Both the position numbers and the translations under genes were made by a program. From Comamonadaceae bacterium (lineage in GTDB: Bacteria > Pseudomonadota > Gammaproteobacteria > Burkholderiales > Burkholderiaceae_C): DNA of 64,000 bases. The stretch is from the NCBI GenBank assembly GCA_947375135.1, contig CANCER010000011.1, positions 1 to 64,000 on the forward strand, in the 5' to 3' direction. A model generated the notes under the pieces. It was not told the DNA's origin. It made no database searches and saw only the letters and a program-made list of their open reading frames with translations. This document shows positions 9,417-22,336 of the stretch, in pieces (position 1 is the first letter of the stretch; the number at the start of each line of letters is the position of its first letter).

Positions 9417-10436
9417 TCAGCTGGCGCTGCGCCGGTGCGAGGACCGCAGCACCAGCGAGCCCGGCGCCATCAGCTTGCGGTGGCTTGTACTGCCGGGCTC
9501 GAGCACCAGGCGAATGGCCTCTCCCACCAGGTGCTCCACCGGCTGGTGGAAGGTGGTGAGCTCATAGCTGGGTGAGGCCGCCATCTCGATGTCATCAAAG
9601 CCGACAATGGCGATTTTGCGCTGGGCATTGGTCGCCACCAGTGCGTCCATGGCGCCAATGGCAAGAATGTCGTTCTCGCAAAACAGCGCCTCCAGACGCT
9701 GATCCCTAGGGGTGGATTCCAGGTAGCGCTGCAGCGCCTGCATGCCCTGCTCGCGTCGGTAGTGCGCGGTCTCGATCACGCAGGCGAGGGCCGCGCCGCA
9801 GGCCTCTAGCCGGTCCCTGAATCCCTCCATGCGCCGCAGCTCGGTGCGCTCCGACAGCGGGCCGGCCATGTAGCCTATTCGCCGATAGCCCTGTGCCAGG
9901 AACAGGTCGGCAATCTCGGTACCTGCGGCATAGCCGTCGGTGCTGACAAAGGGGATTTCGGCCATGCCGCTGTTGCGCATGATCACCACCAGCGGGATGT
10001 GCTTGATGCGCTGCGCCAGCTCCACCAGTTCGTGCTTGAGCGTGGTGCCCAGGAAGAGGATGCCATCCACCTGGAACTGGTCGGCCAGACGCAGGGCCGT
10101 GGCCGGGCTGTACTCCGGGCTGACGTTGAGCAACAAGGAACTCAGCCCCTTGGCCTGGAGCTGCCGGGTGGCCTCGTTCAGGATCTTGAGCTGATTGGGA
10201 TTGCCCAGCTCGTCAGCCACCAGGGCCATCAGGCCGGTGCTGCGGGTGGAGAGGCTGCGTGCCAGCAAATTGGGCGAGTAGCCCATGTCGGCGGCGAGCT
10301 GGAGAATGCGCGCGCGCACCTCGGGTGCAATCGAGGCGCCATCGGTGAAGGCGCGTGACACCGTCCACTTGGAGACGCCGGCACGGGCCGCTACATCGCT
10401 GGCAGTAACCTTTTTGTTGGGAGGGCGGGGTGTCAT
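9417..10436 (-). CDS. LacI family transcriptional regulator
   Basis: HTH KKVTASDVAARAGVSKWTVSRAFTDG; likely start MTPRPPNKK at 10436, shorter than the 363-aa ORF. Confidence 0.9.
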   Translation of the reverse strand: MTPRPPNKKVTASDVAARAGVSKWTVSRAFTDGASIAPEVRARILQLAADMGYSPNLLARSLSTRSTGLMALVADELGNPNQLKILNEATRQLQAKGLSSLLLNVSPEYSPATALRLADQFQVDGILFLGTTLKHELVELAQRIKHIPLVVIMRNSGMAEIPFVSTDGYAAGTEIADLFLAQGYRRIGYMAGPLSERTELRRMEGFRDRLEACGAALACVIETAHYRREQGMQALQRYLESTPRDQRLEALFCENDILAIGAMDALVATNAQRKIAIVGFDDIEMAASPSYELTTFHQPVEHLVGEAIRLVLEPGSTSHRKLMAPGSLVLRSSHRRSAS

Positions 10437-10640
10437 GGTGGGGCGTGGGGTGAGAGGCTGCCAAAAATGGTATTTTGCACCTGAGAGCACCTCGATGAAA
10501 ATTTTCACTGAACTAGCGTAAACCCTTAAGAAAAAGCTGTTTCTCCTGTGTAATGATCCTCCTCATTGGAAATTTTTTTCGAATTGATGGTTTTTAAATA
10601 AACCACTTCGAATCAGGTTTCCAAAAAATTTGACCGTTTG

Positions 10641-10654
10641 TGCACCCGGGTGCA
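10641..10654. promoter_or_regulatory. candidate LacI-family operator TGCACCCGGGTGCA
   Basis: Perfect 14-bp palindrome upstream of the hydroxylase operon, divergent from the lacI gene. Confidence 0.65.
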
Positions 10655-10683
10655 AAACGGAATGGAACTTTCAGGAATGCGAT

Positions 10684-11688
10684 ATGGACGACTTGCAATA
10701 CGGAAAACGCAACAAGCGCGGGGACTGGGCGCCCCACGCGACGCTGGAGGCCGCCCCCCTGTGGGTGCGCCCGCTCAATGTAGGCAATATCCTGCGCTGG
10801 CTGGTGGGCTATGTCTGGCCCTGGAATGCGTTTCACATGGCCGTCACTCTGGTCTACTGGTATCTGGTGGTACCCGACGTGGAAACCCTCAAGAACGTGG
10901 ACTGGGCCTGGGCACTTCGTCTGTATGCGGTGAATGCCGCGGGCATTCTTTTGTTCTATGGCGCCTTTGAATACCAGCTGTACAGGCGCCGTGGCCAGGG
11001 CACCCGCTTCAAATACAACGGCAAGTTCCCGGCCGACAATGCGTCGGATGTTTTCTGGTTCAAGAGCCAGAACATGGACAACTTCCTGCGCAGCTTCTTT
11101 GTCTCCATCCCGCTGTGGACGGTGGTGGAGGTGCTGTTCCTGTGGTGCTTTGCCAATGGCTATGTGCCCTGGCTGAGCTGGAGCGTCCACCCCGTCTACC
11201 TGGCAGTCGTGCTGCTGCTGGCGCCCGCCATTCACGAGGTGCACTTCTTCTGTATCCACCGGCTCATCCACACGCCGCTGCTCTACAAGTGGATCCACTC
11301 CATCCACCACAACTCGGTAAATCCCACGCCCTGGTCGTCATTGTCGATGCACCCTGTCGAAGGCTTTCTGTACCACGCGGTGGCGCTGTGGCATCTTGTC
11401 ATCCCCTCCAACCCCATCGTGGCGCTGTTCCAGATCAACATGGCGGGCTTTGGCGCCATCAACGGCCACATCGGCTTTGACAAGGTGGAAACTTCGGAGG
11501 GCCAGGGCTTCAAGAGCCATGCCTATGCCCACTACCTGCACCACAAGCACTTCGAGGTGAACTACGGCGGCGACCAACTCATACCCCTGGACGTCTGGTT
11601 CGGCACCTGGCACGACGGTTCGCCCGAAGGCGAGGCCCGCATGCAGGCCCGGTTTGCCAAGAAGCGCGAACGCATGAATGCAGCCTGA
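10684..11688 (+). CDS. sterol desaturase/fatty acid hydroxylase superfamily membrane oxygenase (MocD-like role)
   Basis: His-box motifs HRLIH, HSIHH, HYLHHKHF; several TM segments; followed by a MocE-type Rieske gene. Confidence 0.8.
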   Translation: MDDLQYGKRNKRGDWAPHATLEAAPLWVRPLNVGNILRWLVGYVWPWNAFHMAVTLVYWYLVVPDVETLKNVDWAWALRLYAVNAAGILLFYGAFEYQLYRRRGQGTRFKYNGKFPADNASDVFWFKSQNMDNFLRSFFVSIPLWTVVEVLFLWCFANGYVPWLSWSVHPVYLAVVLLLAPAIHEVHFFCIHRLIHTPLLYKWIHSIHHNSVNPTPWSSLSMHPVEGFLYHAVALWHLVIPSNPIVALFQINMAGFGAINGHIGFDKVETSEGQGFKSHAYAHYLHHKHFEVNYGGDQLIPLDVWFGTWHDGSPEGEARMQARFAKKRERMNAA

Positions 11689-11732
11689 AGGCAGCCCCTT
11701 TACTTTCCCACCCATATCAAGGAGACCGCCCC

Positions 11733-12044
11733 ATGCCCCAATGGATTGACGCCTGCGCCACCAGCGACGTGGAGCCCGAAGAGGTGATCCGCTTCGACCA
11801 CGCCACCCAGACCTTTGCGATTTTTCGCAGCCCGGATGACGAATATTTTTGCACCGCGGGCCTGTGCACCCACGAAAAGGTGCACCTGGCCGACGGCCTG
11901 GTGATGGACTACGAAATTGAGTGTCCCAAACACAGCGGCGCTTTTGACTACCGCACCGGCGAGGCCATCCGCGCGCCGGTCTGCGTGAACCTGAAAACAT
12001 TCCCCATCAAGGTCGAAAACGGCCGCATCCACATCGAGATCTGA
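11733..12044 (+). CDS. MocE-type Rieske [2Fe-2S] ferredoxin
   Basis: 103 aa; CTHEKVHLADGLVMDYEIECPKHSGAFDYRTGEA, Rieske CxH...CxxH. Confidence 0.9.
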   Translation: MPQWIDACATSDVEPEEVIRFDHATQTFAIFRSPDDEYFCTAGLCTHEKVHLADGLVMDYEIECPKHSGAFDYRTGEAIRAPVCVNLKTFPIKVENGRIHIEI

Positions 12045-12050
12045 ATCACC

Positions 12051-12839
12051 ATGAGCAATGCCTTCACCCTTGCAGCCTGCGCCGAAATGCTGTGGCGCGA
12101 CAAACCCATGCAGTGGCGCGTCAAACGCCTGACCGAAATGGGATTTCAAGTGGGCCTGTGGAACTGGCCCGAGCATGACCTGGCCATGCTGGAAAAATCC
12201 GGCGCCACCTTCTCCATCATGAATGGCTACCTGAGTGGCCGCCTCAGTGATGACGAGGGAGCGGCCGAGTTGCTGCGCACAGCGCGCGAAACCGCACAAG
12301 TGGGCAAGCGCCTGGGGGTAGCCCGCCTGAACCTGCACGGCACCGGTCTGGGTGAGGGCGGCCTGCCCGTCACGCCCTGCCAGGTGGTGACCGGCCCGAT
12401 GTGGCTCAAGGCCCGCGACACCCTGGCGCGCATTGCCGACATGGCCGAAGAAGAAGGCGTGACCTTCACCCTGGAAAACCTGAACCTGCCGGTGGACCAT
12501 CCGGGCGTGCCTTTTGGCCGCGCCGAGGACACGCTGGCGCTGGTCTCGTCGGTGAACCACCCGCGCCTGCGCCTGAACCTGGACCTGTACCACGCGCAAA
12601 TCGGCGAGGGCAATCTGGTGGAACTGTGCCGCAGCTGCCTGCCCTGGATTGGCGAAGTGCAGGTGGCCGATGTGCCCGGGCGCATGGAGCCCGGCACCGG
12701 AGAAATCAACTACCCCGGTATTGCCCGCGCCCTGTTTGCCATGGGTTACCGCGGCCCGGTGGGCATGGAGGCGTTTGCCAGCGGCGACCCGGAAGCGGCG
12801 CTGGAAGCCTTCCGCAGCGCCTTCACCATAGCCGCCTGA
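12051..12839 (+). CDS. hydroxypyruvate isomerase/MocC-like TIM-barrel sugar isomerase
   Basis: 262 aa; VTFTLENLNLPVDHPGVPF, LRLNLDLYHAQIGEGNL, hydroxypyruvate isomerase-like. Confidence 0.8.
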   Translation: MSNAFTLAACAEMLWRDKPMQWRVKRLTEMGFQVGLWNWPEHDLAMLEKSGATFSIMNGYLSGRLSDDEGAAELLRTARETAQVGKRLGVARLNLHGTGLGEGGLPVTPCQVVTGPMWLKARDTLARIADMAEEEGVTFTLENLNLPVDHPGVPFGRAEDTLALVSSVNHPRLRLNLDLYHAQIGEGNLVELCRSCLPWIGEVQVADVPGRMEPGTGEINYPGIARALFAMGYRGPVGMEAFASGDPEAALEAFRSAFTIAA

Positions 12840-12850
12840 GGAGTTACGCC

Positions 12851-13657
12851 ATGCAAGCCAAACGCCCCACTGTTGCCGACATACGCGCCATGAAGGCGCG
12901 TGGAGAAAAAATCTCCATGCTGTATGTCACCACCCTCGAAGAAGCTGCTGCCGCAGACGCGGCCGGCATCCACATGCTGTCAATTGAAGGGCGCTTCTTC
13001 AGCCCCGAAATGCGCACCGCTGCAGGGCGCTGCTTTGTGCAGGTCGGCATGCCCTATGGCCCATATGGCAACCTGGCCACCGCTGAGGACTATTTGCGTG
13101 AAGCCTTCCGCCTGATGCGCCTGGGCGCTGACTGCCTGTACTGCGCTGCATCCCTGGACATCCAGAAGGTACTGTGCGACAACGCCGTGCCGGTGGTAGC
13201 CCACGTGGGACTGATCCCCTCGCAATGCACCTGGACCGGCGGCTTCAAGGCCGTGGGCAAGACCGCTGCCGGTGCGCAGCAGGTGTGGCAGCACGTGCAG
13301 CGCCTGGAGGCCGTTGGCTGCTTTGGCGCCGAGCTCGAAGTGGTGCCCGACCGCGTGGCCGAGGCCATCAGCAAAAACACTTCCCTGATCATGCTGGGCA
13401 TGGGCGCAGGCCCCCATGCCGATGCGCAGTACCTGTTCACGGAGGACGTGCTGGGTCACACCGCGGGCCACAAGCCGCGCCATGGCAAGACCTATCGCAA
13501 CTTCGCCGCCGAGTTCGCCCGGCTGCAGGCCGAGCGGATTGCCGCCTTCCAAGAGTTCATCGCCGATGTGAACAGCGGTGCCTATCCGGCGCCCGAGCAC
13601 ACCGTGCCCATTCTTGATGCCGAGTTCGAAGCCTTCATCGCACAGATGAAGCGCTAA
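12851..13657 (+). CDS. divergent PanB-like (ketopantoate hydroxymethyltransferase fold) protein
   Basis: HVGLIPSQCTWTGGFKAVGKT, ELEVVP, GMGAG and SGAYPAPEHTV align to PanB; metal-ligand motifs differ. Confidence 0.75.
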   Translation: MQAKRPTVADIRAMKARGEKISMLYVTTLEEAAAADAAGIHMLSIEGRFFSPEMRTAAGRCFVQVGMPYGPYGNLATAEDYLREAFRLMRLGADCLYCAASLDIQKVLCDNAVPVVAHVGLIPSQCTWTGGFKAVGKTAAGAQQVWQHVQRLEAVGCFGAELEVVPDRVAEAISKNTSLIMLGMGAGPHADAQYLFTEDVLGHTAGHKPRHGKTYRNFAAEFARLQAERIAAFQEFIADVNSGAYPAPEHTVPILDAEFEAFIAQMKR

Positions 13658-13686
13658 TTATTTTTTTACCCCAGGAGAAACTTCAC

Positions 13687-14697
13687 ATGTTCAAAATTGG
13701 TCTACTCGGCGCAGGCCGCATCGGCAACGTACACGCCAAAAGCATCACAGCCCATAGCGGTTGCCAGCTGGTCGCCATCTCGGATGTCAACATGGCATCT
13801 GCCGAAACACTGGCCGCGAGTTGCGGCGCAGTTGCACGCAGTACTGCCGACATCATTGCCGACAAGTCGATTGACGCGGTGCTGATAGCCACGTCCACTG
13901 ACACCCACTCCAACCTGATCGAAGCTGCCACAGCGGCGGGCAAGGCCGTGCTGTGCGAAAAGCCAGTGGACCTGGACCTGAGCCGCGCCCTGGCTTGCCA
14001 GGACGTGGTGGCTGCCAACGGCCGCCCGGTGATGATTGGCTTCAACCGCCGCTTTGACCCCAACTTTGCAGCACTCAAGCGCGCGTTTGATGCGGGCGAA
14101 ATCGGCAAGGGCGAGCTGCTGTCCATTACCTCGTTTGACCCCTCGCCTCCGCCCGTGTCTTACATCAAAGTGTCGGGTGGCATCTTCCGCGACATGGCCA
14201 TCCATGACTTTGACATGGCCTGCTGGATTTTTGGCGGCTTGCCCGAAAGCGTGTCGGCCGTGGGCACCAGCATCGTGGACCCAGCCATTGGCCAGGCCGG
14301 TGACTTTGACACCGCTGTGATCACACTGCGCTATGCCGATGGCCGTATCGCCGTGATCAAGAACAGCCGCCGTGCCGTCTATGGCTACGACCAGCGCGTG
14401 GAGCTGCTGGGCGCGACTGGCCTGTTGCAAGCTGGCAATGTGCTGGAGAACACCGTCACCAAAACCACCACAGCCGGTGCCATTGGCGCCAAGCCCGAGT
14501 TCTTTTTCCTGGAGCGCTACATGCGCGCCTACGAGGCGGAATGGTCGGCCTTCATCGGCGCACTGCAAACCGGCGGCGCCTTGCCCGTCACGCTGAAGGA
14601 CGGCGTGAACGCCCTGGCAGTGGCCGAAGCCGCAACCTTGTCGGCCAAGACCGGTGTGCCGGTGGCACTGAAGGATGGCAAACCCGTCCAGCCCTGA
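13687..14697 (+). CDS. Gfo/Idh/MocA dehydrogenase, inositol 2-dehydrogenase-like
   Basis: 336 aa; GAGRIGNVHAKSI, LCEKPVDLDL; resembles IolG/MocA. Confidence 0.88.
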   Translation: MFKIGLLGAGRIGNVHAKSITAHSGCQLVAISDVNMASAETLAASCGAVARSTADIIADKSIDAVLIATSTDTHSNLIEAATAAGKAVLCEKPVDLDLSRALACQDVVAANGRPVMIGFNRRFDPNFAALKRAFDAGEIGKGELLSITSFDPSPPPVSYIKVSGGIFRDMAIHDFDMACWIFGGLPESVSAVGTSIVDPAIGQAGDFDTAVITLRYADGRIAVIKNSRRAVYGYDQRVELLGATGLLQAGNVLENTVTKTTTAGAIGAKPEFFFLERYMRAYEAEWSAFIGALQTGGALPVTLKDGVNALAVAEAATLSAKTGVPVALKDGKPVQP

Positions 14698-14739
14698 TCC
14701 CAGACCCGCCCTAACATCCCCTCACAAATTGATCGCCCC

Positions 14740-15588
14740 ATGTTGACTTCATTTATTCTTACCCTGTCCTGCACGGACCAGCCGGGAATCGTCCACGCCG
14801 TATCGGGTTTGCTCTTTCAACATGGGGCCAACATTGAGGAGGCAGCCCAGTTCAACGACCAGAGTACGCGCCTGTTCTTCATGCGTGTGCAATTTGCCTG
14901 TGACGAAGGCGCAGAAGAGGCCGTGCAAGCCGCACTGCAAGACCTGGCGCACGCCTGGTCCATGCAACTGGCCTTGCACCGGGCCGCACGCCGCACACCA
15001 ACCATCATCATGGTCAGCCAGCACGGCCATTGCATCAACGATCTGTTGTTCCGCTGGAAGAGCGGCCTGTTGCCGGTGGATATACGTGGCATCGTCAGCA
15101 ACCACCGCGATTTCTATCAGCTTGCCGCGAGTTACAACGTTCCGTTCCACCACATCCCCGTCACAGCTGCCACCAAGGCCGAGGCCGAAGCACGCCAACT
15201 GGAGTTGATCGCCAAGGAAGGAGCCGAGCTGGTGGTGCTGGCGCGCTACATGCAGGTGTTGTCCGACCCGATGTGCCGGGCCCTCAACGGGCGTGCCATC
15301 AACATTCACCACAGCTTCCTGCCCAGCTTCAAGGGTGCGCGGCCTTATTACCAGGCCCATGACCGGGGGGTGAAGCTCATTGGTGCCACGGCGCACTATG
15401 TCACCGCCGATCTGGACGAAGGCCCCATCATCGAGCAGGACGTGGCGCGCGCCGACCACGCCATGACACCCGAACACCTGACCACCATTGGTCGCGATAC
15501 CGAAAGCCAGGTGCTGGCGCGGGCCGTGAAATGGCACGGCGAGCATCGTGTACTGCTCAATGGCCATCGCACCGTGGTATTTCGCTGA
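14740..15588 (+). CDS. purU: formyltetrahydrofolate deformylase
   Basis: 282 aa; N-terminal ACT domain plus formyltransferase-like [36 protein letters not shown]. Confidence 0.93.
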   Translation: MLTSFILTLSCTDQPGIVHAVSGLLFQHGANIEEAAQFNDQSTRLFFMRVQFACDEGAEEAVQAALQDLAHAWSMQLALHRAARRTPTIIMVSQHGHCINDLLFRWKSGLLPVDIRGIVSNHRDFYQLAASYNVPFHHIPVTAATKAEAEARQLELIAKEGAELVVLARYMQVLSDPMCRALNGRAINIHHSFLPSFKGARPYYQAHDRGVKLIGATAHYVTADLDEGPIIEQDVARADHAMTPEHLTTIGRDTESQVLARAVKWHGEHRVLLNGHRTVVFR

Positions 15589-16475
15589 TGCAGGCCACCT
15601 CAGCCATGGCAGCCCAAATCATCGACGGCAACGCCCTGGCCGCCCACACCCGCGCCGACGTGGCGCGCCGCACCGCCTTGCTCACCAGTCGTGGCCTGAC
15701 CCCTGGCCTGGCCGTGGTGCTGGTGGGCGAGAACCCGGCCTCCCAGGTCTATGTGCGCAACAAGGTCAAGGCCTGCGCCGACGCCGGCCTGCACTCCGTG
15801 CTGGAGCGCTACCCCGCCACCATGACCGAAGCTGAACTGCTGGCACGCATTGACGCCCTGAACCAAGACGACAGCATCCACGGCATTCTGGTGCAACTGC
15901 CCGTGCCAGCGCACATTGACGCCAACAAGGTGATTGAAGCCATCAGCCCGGCCAAGGATGTGGACGGCTTTCACGTCTCCAGCGCCGGTGCCCTGATGGT
16001 CGGCCAGCCGGGTTTTTGGCCCTGCACGCCCTACGGCTGCATGAAGATGCTGGAAAGCATTGGCTACAGCCTGCGTGGCAAGCACGCGGTGGTGATCGGG
16101 CGCAGCAACATCGTGGGCAAGCCCATGGCCATGATGCTGTTGGCGCAAAACGCTACCGTCACCATCTGCCACAGCGCCACCGCCAATCTCAAGGCCATGA
16201 CGCTGCAGGCCGACGTCATTGTGGCGGCCGTGGGCAAACGCAATGTGCTGACGGCCGACATGGTCAAGCCCGGTGCCATCGTGCTCGATGTGGGCATGAA
16301 CCGCAACGACGAGGGCAAGCTCTGCGGCGATGTGGACTATGCCGGTGTCAGCCAGGTGGCCGGCTACATCACCCCGGTGCCCGGCGGTGTCGGCCCCATG
16401 ACGATTGCCATGCTGCTGGTGAACACCTTGGAAGCCGCCGAGCGCGAAGCCTTGGAGCTTCAAGCACTGGCTTGA
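15588..16475 (+). CDS. folD: methylene-THF dehydrogenase/methenyl-THF cyclohydrolase
   Basis: [42 protein letters not shown]. Confidence 0.93.
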   Translation: MQATSAMAAQIIDGNALAAHTRADVARRTALLTSRGLTPGLAVVLVGENPASQVYVRNKVKACADAGLHSVLERYPATMTEAELLARIDALNQDDSIHGILVQLPVPAHIDANKVIEAISPAKDVDGFHVSSAGALMVGQPGFWPCTPYGCMKMLESIGYSLRGKHAVVIGRSNIVGKPMAMMLLAQNATVTICHSATANLKAMTLQADVIVAAVGKRNVLTADMVKPGAIVLDVGMNRNDEGKLCGDVDYAGVSQVAGYITPVPGGVGPMTIAMLLVNTLEAAEREALELQALA

Positions 16476-16507
16476 CCATCCCTTCAGCCAACGTTCACAC
16501 AAGCGCC

Positions 16508-17743
16508 ATGCCCCATACAAACAGTTCATCCATTGTGATCGTCGGTGCGGGTCACTGTGGTGGCCGCACCGCGCAGTACCTGCGTGAGTTTGGCTTTGCA
16601 GGGGCAATCCACCTGGTGGGTGACGAGGCCAGCCCCCCCTATGAACGTCCGGCCCTGTCCAAAGAGGTTCTGACGGCCGCCAAGCCACTTGACGCGTTGG
16701 ACCTCCTGACTGCCGAGCGCATGGAGGCACTGGCGCTGACACGCCATTGCGCGTCCGTCCTGTCCATCGATACCGTGGGCAAAACAGCACTGCTGTCCAA
16801 TGGGCAAACGCTGGGCTTTGGCGCCTTGCTCTTTGCCAATGGCGGCCGTCCACGGCGTCTGGGCATCCCGGGTGAAGAGCTGCCAGGTGTGTTGAGCCTT
16901 CGGACCAAAGATGACGCGGCTCGTCTGCTTGGCCGTCTGCGGGCCGGACAGCATCTGGCTGTGATAGGCGGTGGTTTCATTGGACTGGAAGTGGCAGCCT
17001 CCGCACGCAAGTTGGGTTGCGAGGTGACCCTGGTCGAAGCGGGCCCGCAACTCATGGGGCGGGTGGTGCCAGCGGTGCTGGCCGACTGTGCACGCGCGGT
17101 GCATGCGTCTCAGGGCGTTCAGCTGCATTGCCATGTCAGCCCGGTGCGCATCGAACCACAAGACCAGCGACTGGCGCTCACCTTGTCCGATGGCAGCACC
17201 GTGCTGGTTGACACCGTGCTGGTTGGAATTGGCATCGTGCCCGGTGTGGCGCTTGCAGAGGCTGCGGGCGTGGCGGTGGCGCGTGGCATTCTGGTGGACG
17301 CCCAATTGCGTACCAACATCCCCGATGTCTATGCGGCTGGCGATGTAGCGGAATTTCCCAGCCCGGATTCCGGCACCTTGATGCGACAGGAAACCTGGCA
17401 CAACGCAGAGTCACAAGCCCGTGTTGCGGCGCAGAATCTGCTGGGCGCTCAGGTGGCGCTGAGTGCCAAGCCGTGGTTCTGGTCCGACCAATATGACTAT
17501 CAACTGCAGCTCAGTGGCGAGCCTGCTCCTGGCCTGGTGCAGGTGGTGCGTGCGCAGGAGGGCGGCGACCTCATCCTGTTCTACCTGAACGGGAGCAGCA
17601 AAATTGTGGGCATCTGCGGCTGGGGACTGACAGCGCGCATCGCACGGGACCTGAAAATTGCGCGTGCCTTGGTGGAACGCGGAGCCAGTGCCAGTGCCGA
17701 GGTATTGGCGGACCCGGCAACCCGTCTGAAATCCTTGTTATGA
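16508..17743 (+). CDS. NAD(P)H-dependent ferredoxin reductase (MocF-like role)
   Basis: FAD/NAD motifs VIVGAGHCGGRTAQYLREFGF, AVIGGGFIGLEVAASARKLG, YAAGDVAEF; operon with Rieske ferredoxin. Confidence 0.88.
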   Translation: MPHTNSSSIVIVGAGHCGGRTAQYLREFGFAGAIHLVGDEASPPYERPALSKEVLTAAKPLDALDLLTAERMEALALTRHCASVLSIDTVGKTALLSNGQTLGFGALLFANGGRPRRLGIPGEELPGVLSLRTKDDAARLLGRLRAGQHLAVIGGGFIGLEVAASARKLGCEVTLVEAGPQLMGRVVPAVLADCARAVHASQGVQLHCHVSPVRIEPQDQRLALTLSDGSTVLVDTVLVGIGIVPGVALAEAAGVAVARGILVDAQLRTNIPDVYAAGDVAEFPSPDSGTLMRQETWHNAESQARVAAQNLLGAQVALSAKPWFWSDQYDYQLQLSGEPAPGLVQVVRAQEGGDLILFYLNGSSKIVGICGWGLTARIARDLKIARALVERGASASAEVLADPATRLKSLL

Positions 17744-18396
17744 AAACCCTTTTGTGCTTTGGTGACTCCAATACCCACGGCACCATTCCCATGCGCTCCC
17801 TTGACGAAGTGTCGCGCTATGCATTCAATCAAAGATGGCCGGGCCTGGTGCAGGCAGCACTGGGCAGCGACTGGTGGGTGATTGAAGAAGGCTTACCGGG
17901 GCGAACCAGTTCCTTCGATGATCCCCAGGAGGGAGAAGACCGCAATGCCCTGCGCTACTGGCAGGCCTGCCTGCAAAGCCACAGGCCGGTGGATGCGATT
18001 GTCATCATGCTGGGTACCAACGACCTCAAGGCCCGCTTCGTGGCCACGCCCGAGCGCATTGGGGAGGGCGTGGCGCGGCTGATCGCTATCGCGCTGGAGA
18101 ACACCCCCCCTGGCAGGCGCCATCCCTTCATCCTGGTGGTGACACCTGCACCGATTGAGGAGCTGGGCTTCTTTCGTGAACCATTTGCCGGTGGGCAGGC
18201 CAAATCCCGGCAGCTGCCAGCGGAGTTTTCCAAGCTGGCACGCCACCAGGGCGTGCAGGTGCTGCATGCCGGGGATTGTTGTGAGGTCAGTGCCGTGGAT
18301 GGCATTCACCTGGACGCCATGGCACACCAGCAACTGGGGCGTGCGATTTTCAATGCCCTGCAAATAGTGTCCGCCGGTGGTGAAGACGGGTTCTAG
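17740..18396 (+). CDS. SGNH/GDSL-family hydrolase (esterase)
   Basis: CFGDSNTHGT, LGTNDLK, DGIHLD; ATGA overlap with upstream gene. Confidence 0.88.
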   Translation: MKTLLCFGDSNTHGTIPMRSLDEVSRYAFNQRWPGLVQAALGSDWWVIEEGLPGRTSSFDDPQEGEDRNALRYWQACLQSHRPVDAIVIMLGTNDLKARFVATPERIGEGVARLIAIALENTPPGRRHPFILVVTPAPIEELGFFREPFAGGQAKSRQLPAEFSKLARHQGVQVLHAGDCCEVSAVDGIHLDAMAHQQLGRAIFNALQIVSAGGEDGF

Positions 18397-18586
18397 CGGC
18401 GGATACGGCTATCCGATGCGTTCCTCTTGTTTCGCTTCAACGCCCCACTGCTCAGCAGACAAAAAACACCTTGAGTTCGGTGTACTTCTTCCATCCAAGC
18501 ACCATTGCTTTTGTGATTTCAGCCATGCGTCGAGTCATGTTTTGGTCTCTTCCTTCTAAGCGTATTGTGCTTGCACTGATTGATGC

Positions 18587-22334
<3,748 letters not shown>

Positions 22335-22336
22335 CT

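Noticed and set aside
18397-18586. Possible gene remnant on the minus strand (MTRRMAEITKAMVLGWKKYTELKVFFVC)
   Set aside because: Only 28 codons and no confident family match; may be chance.
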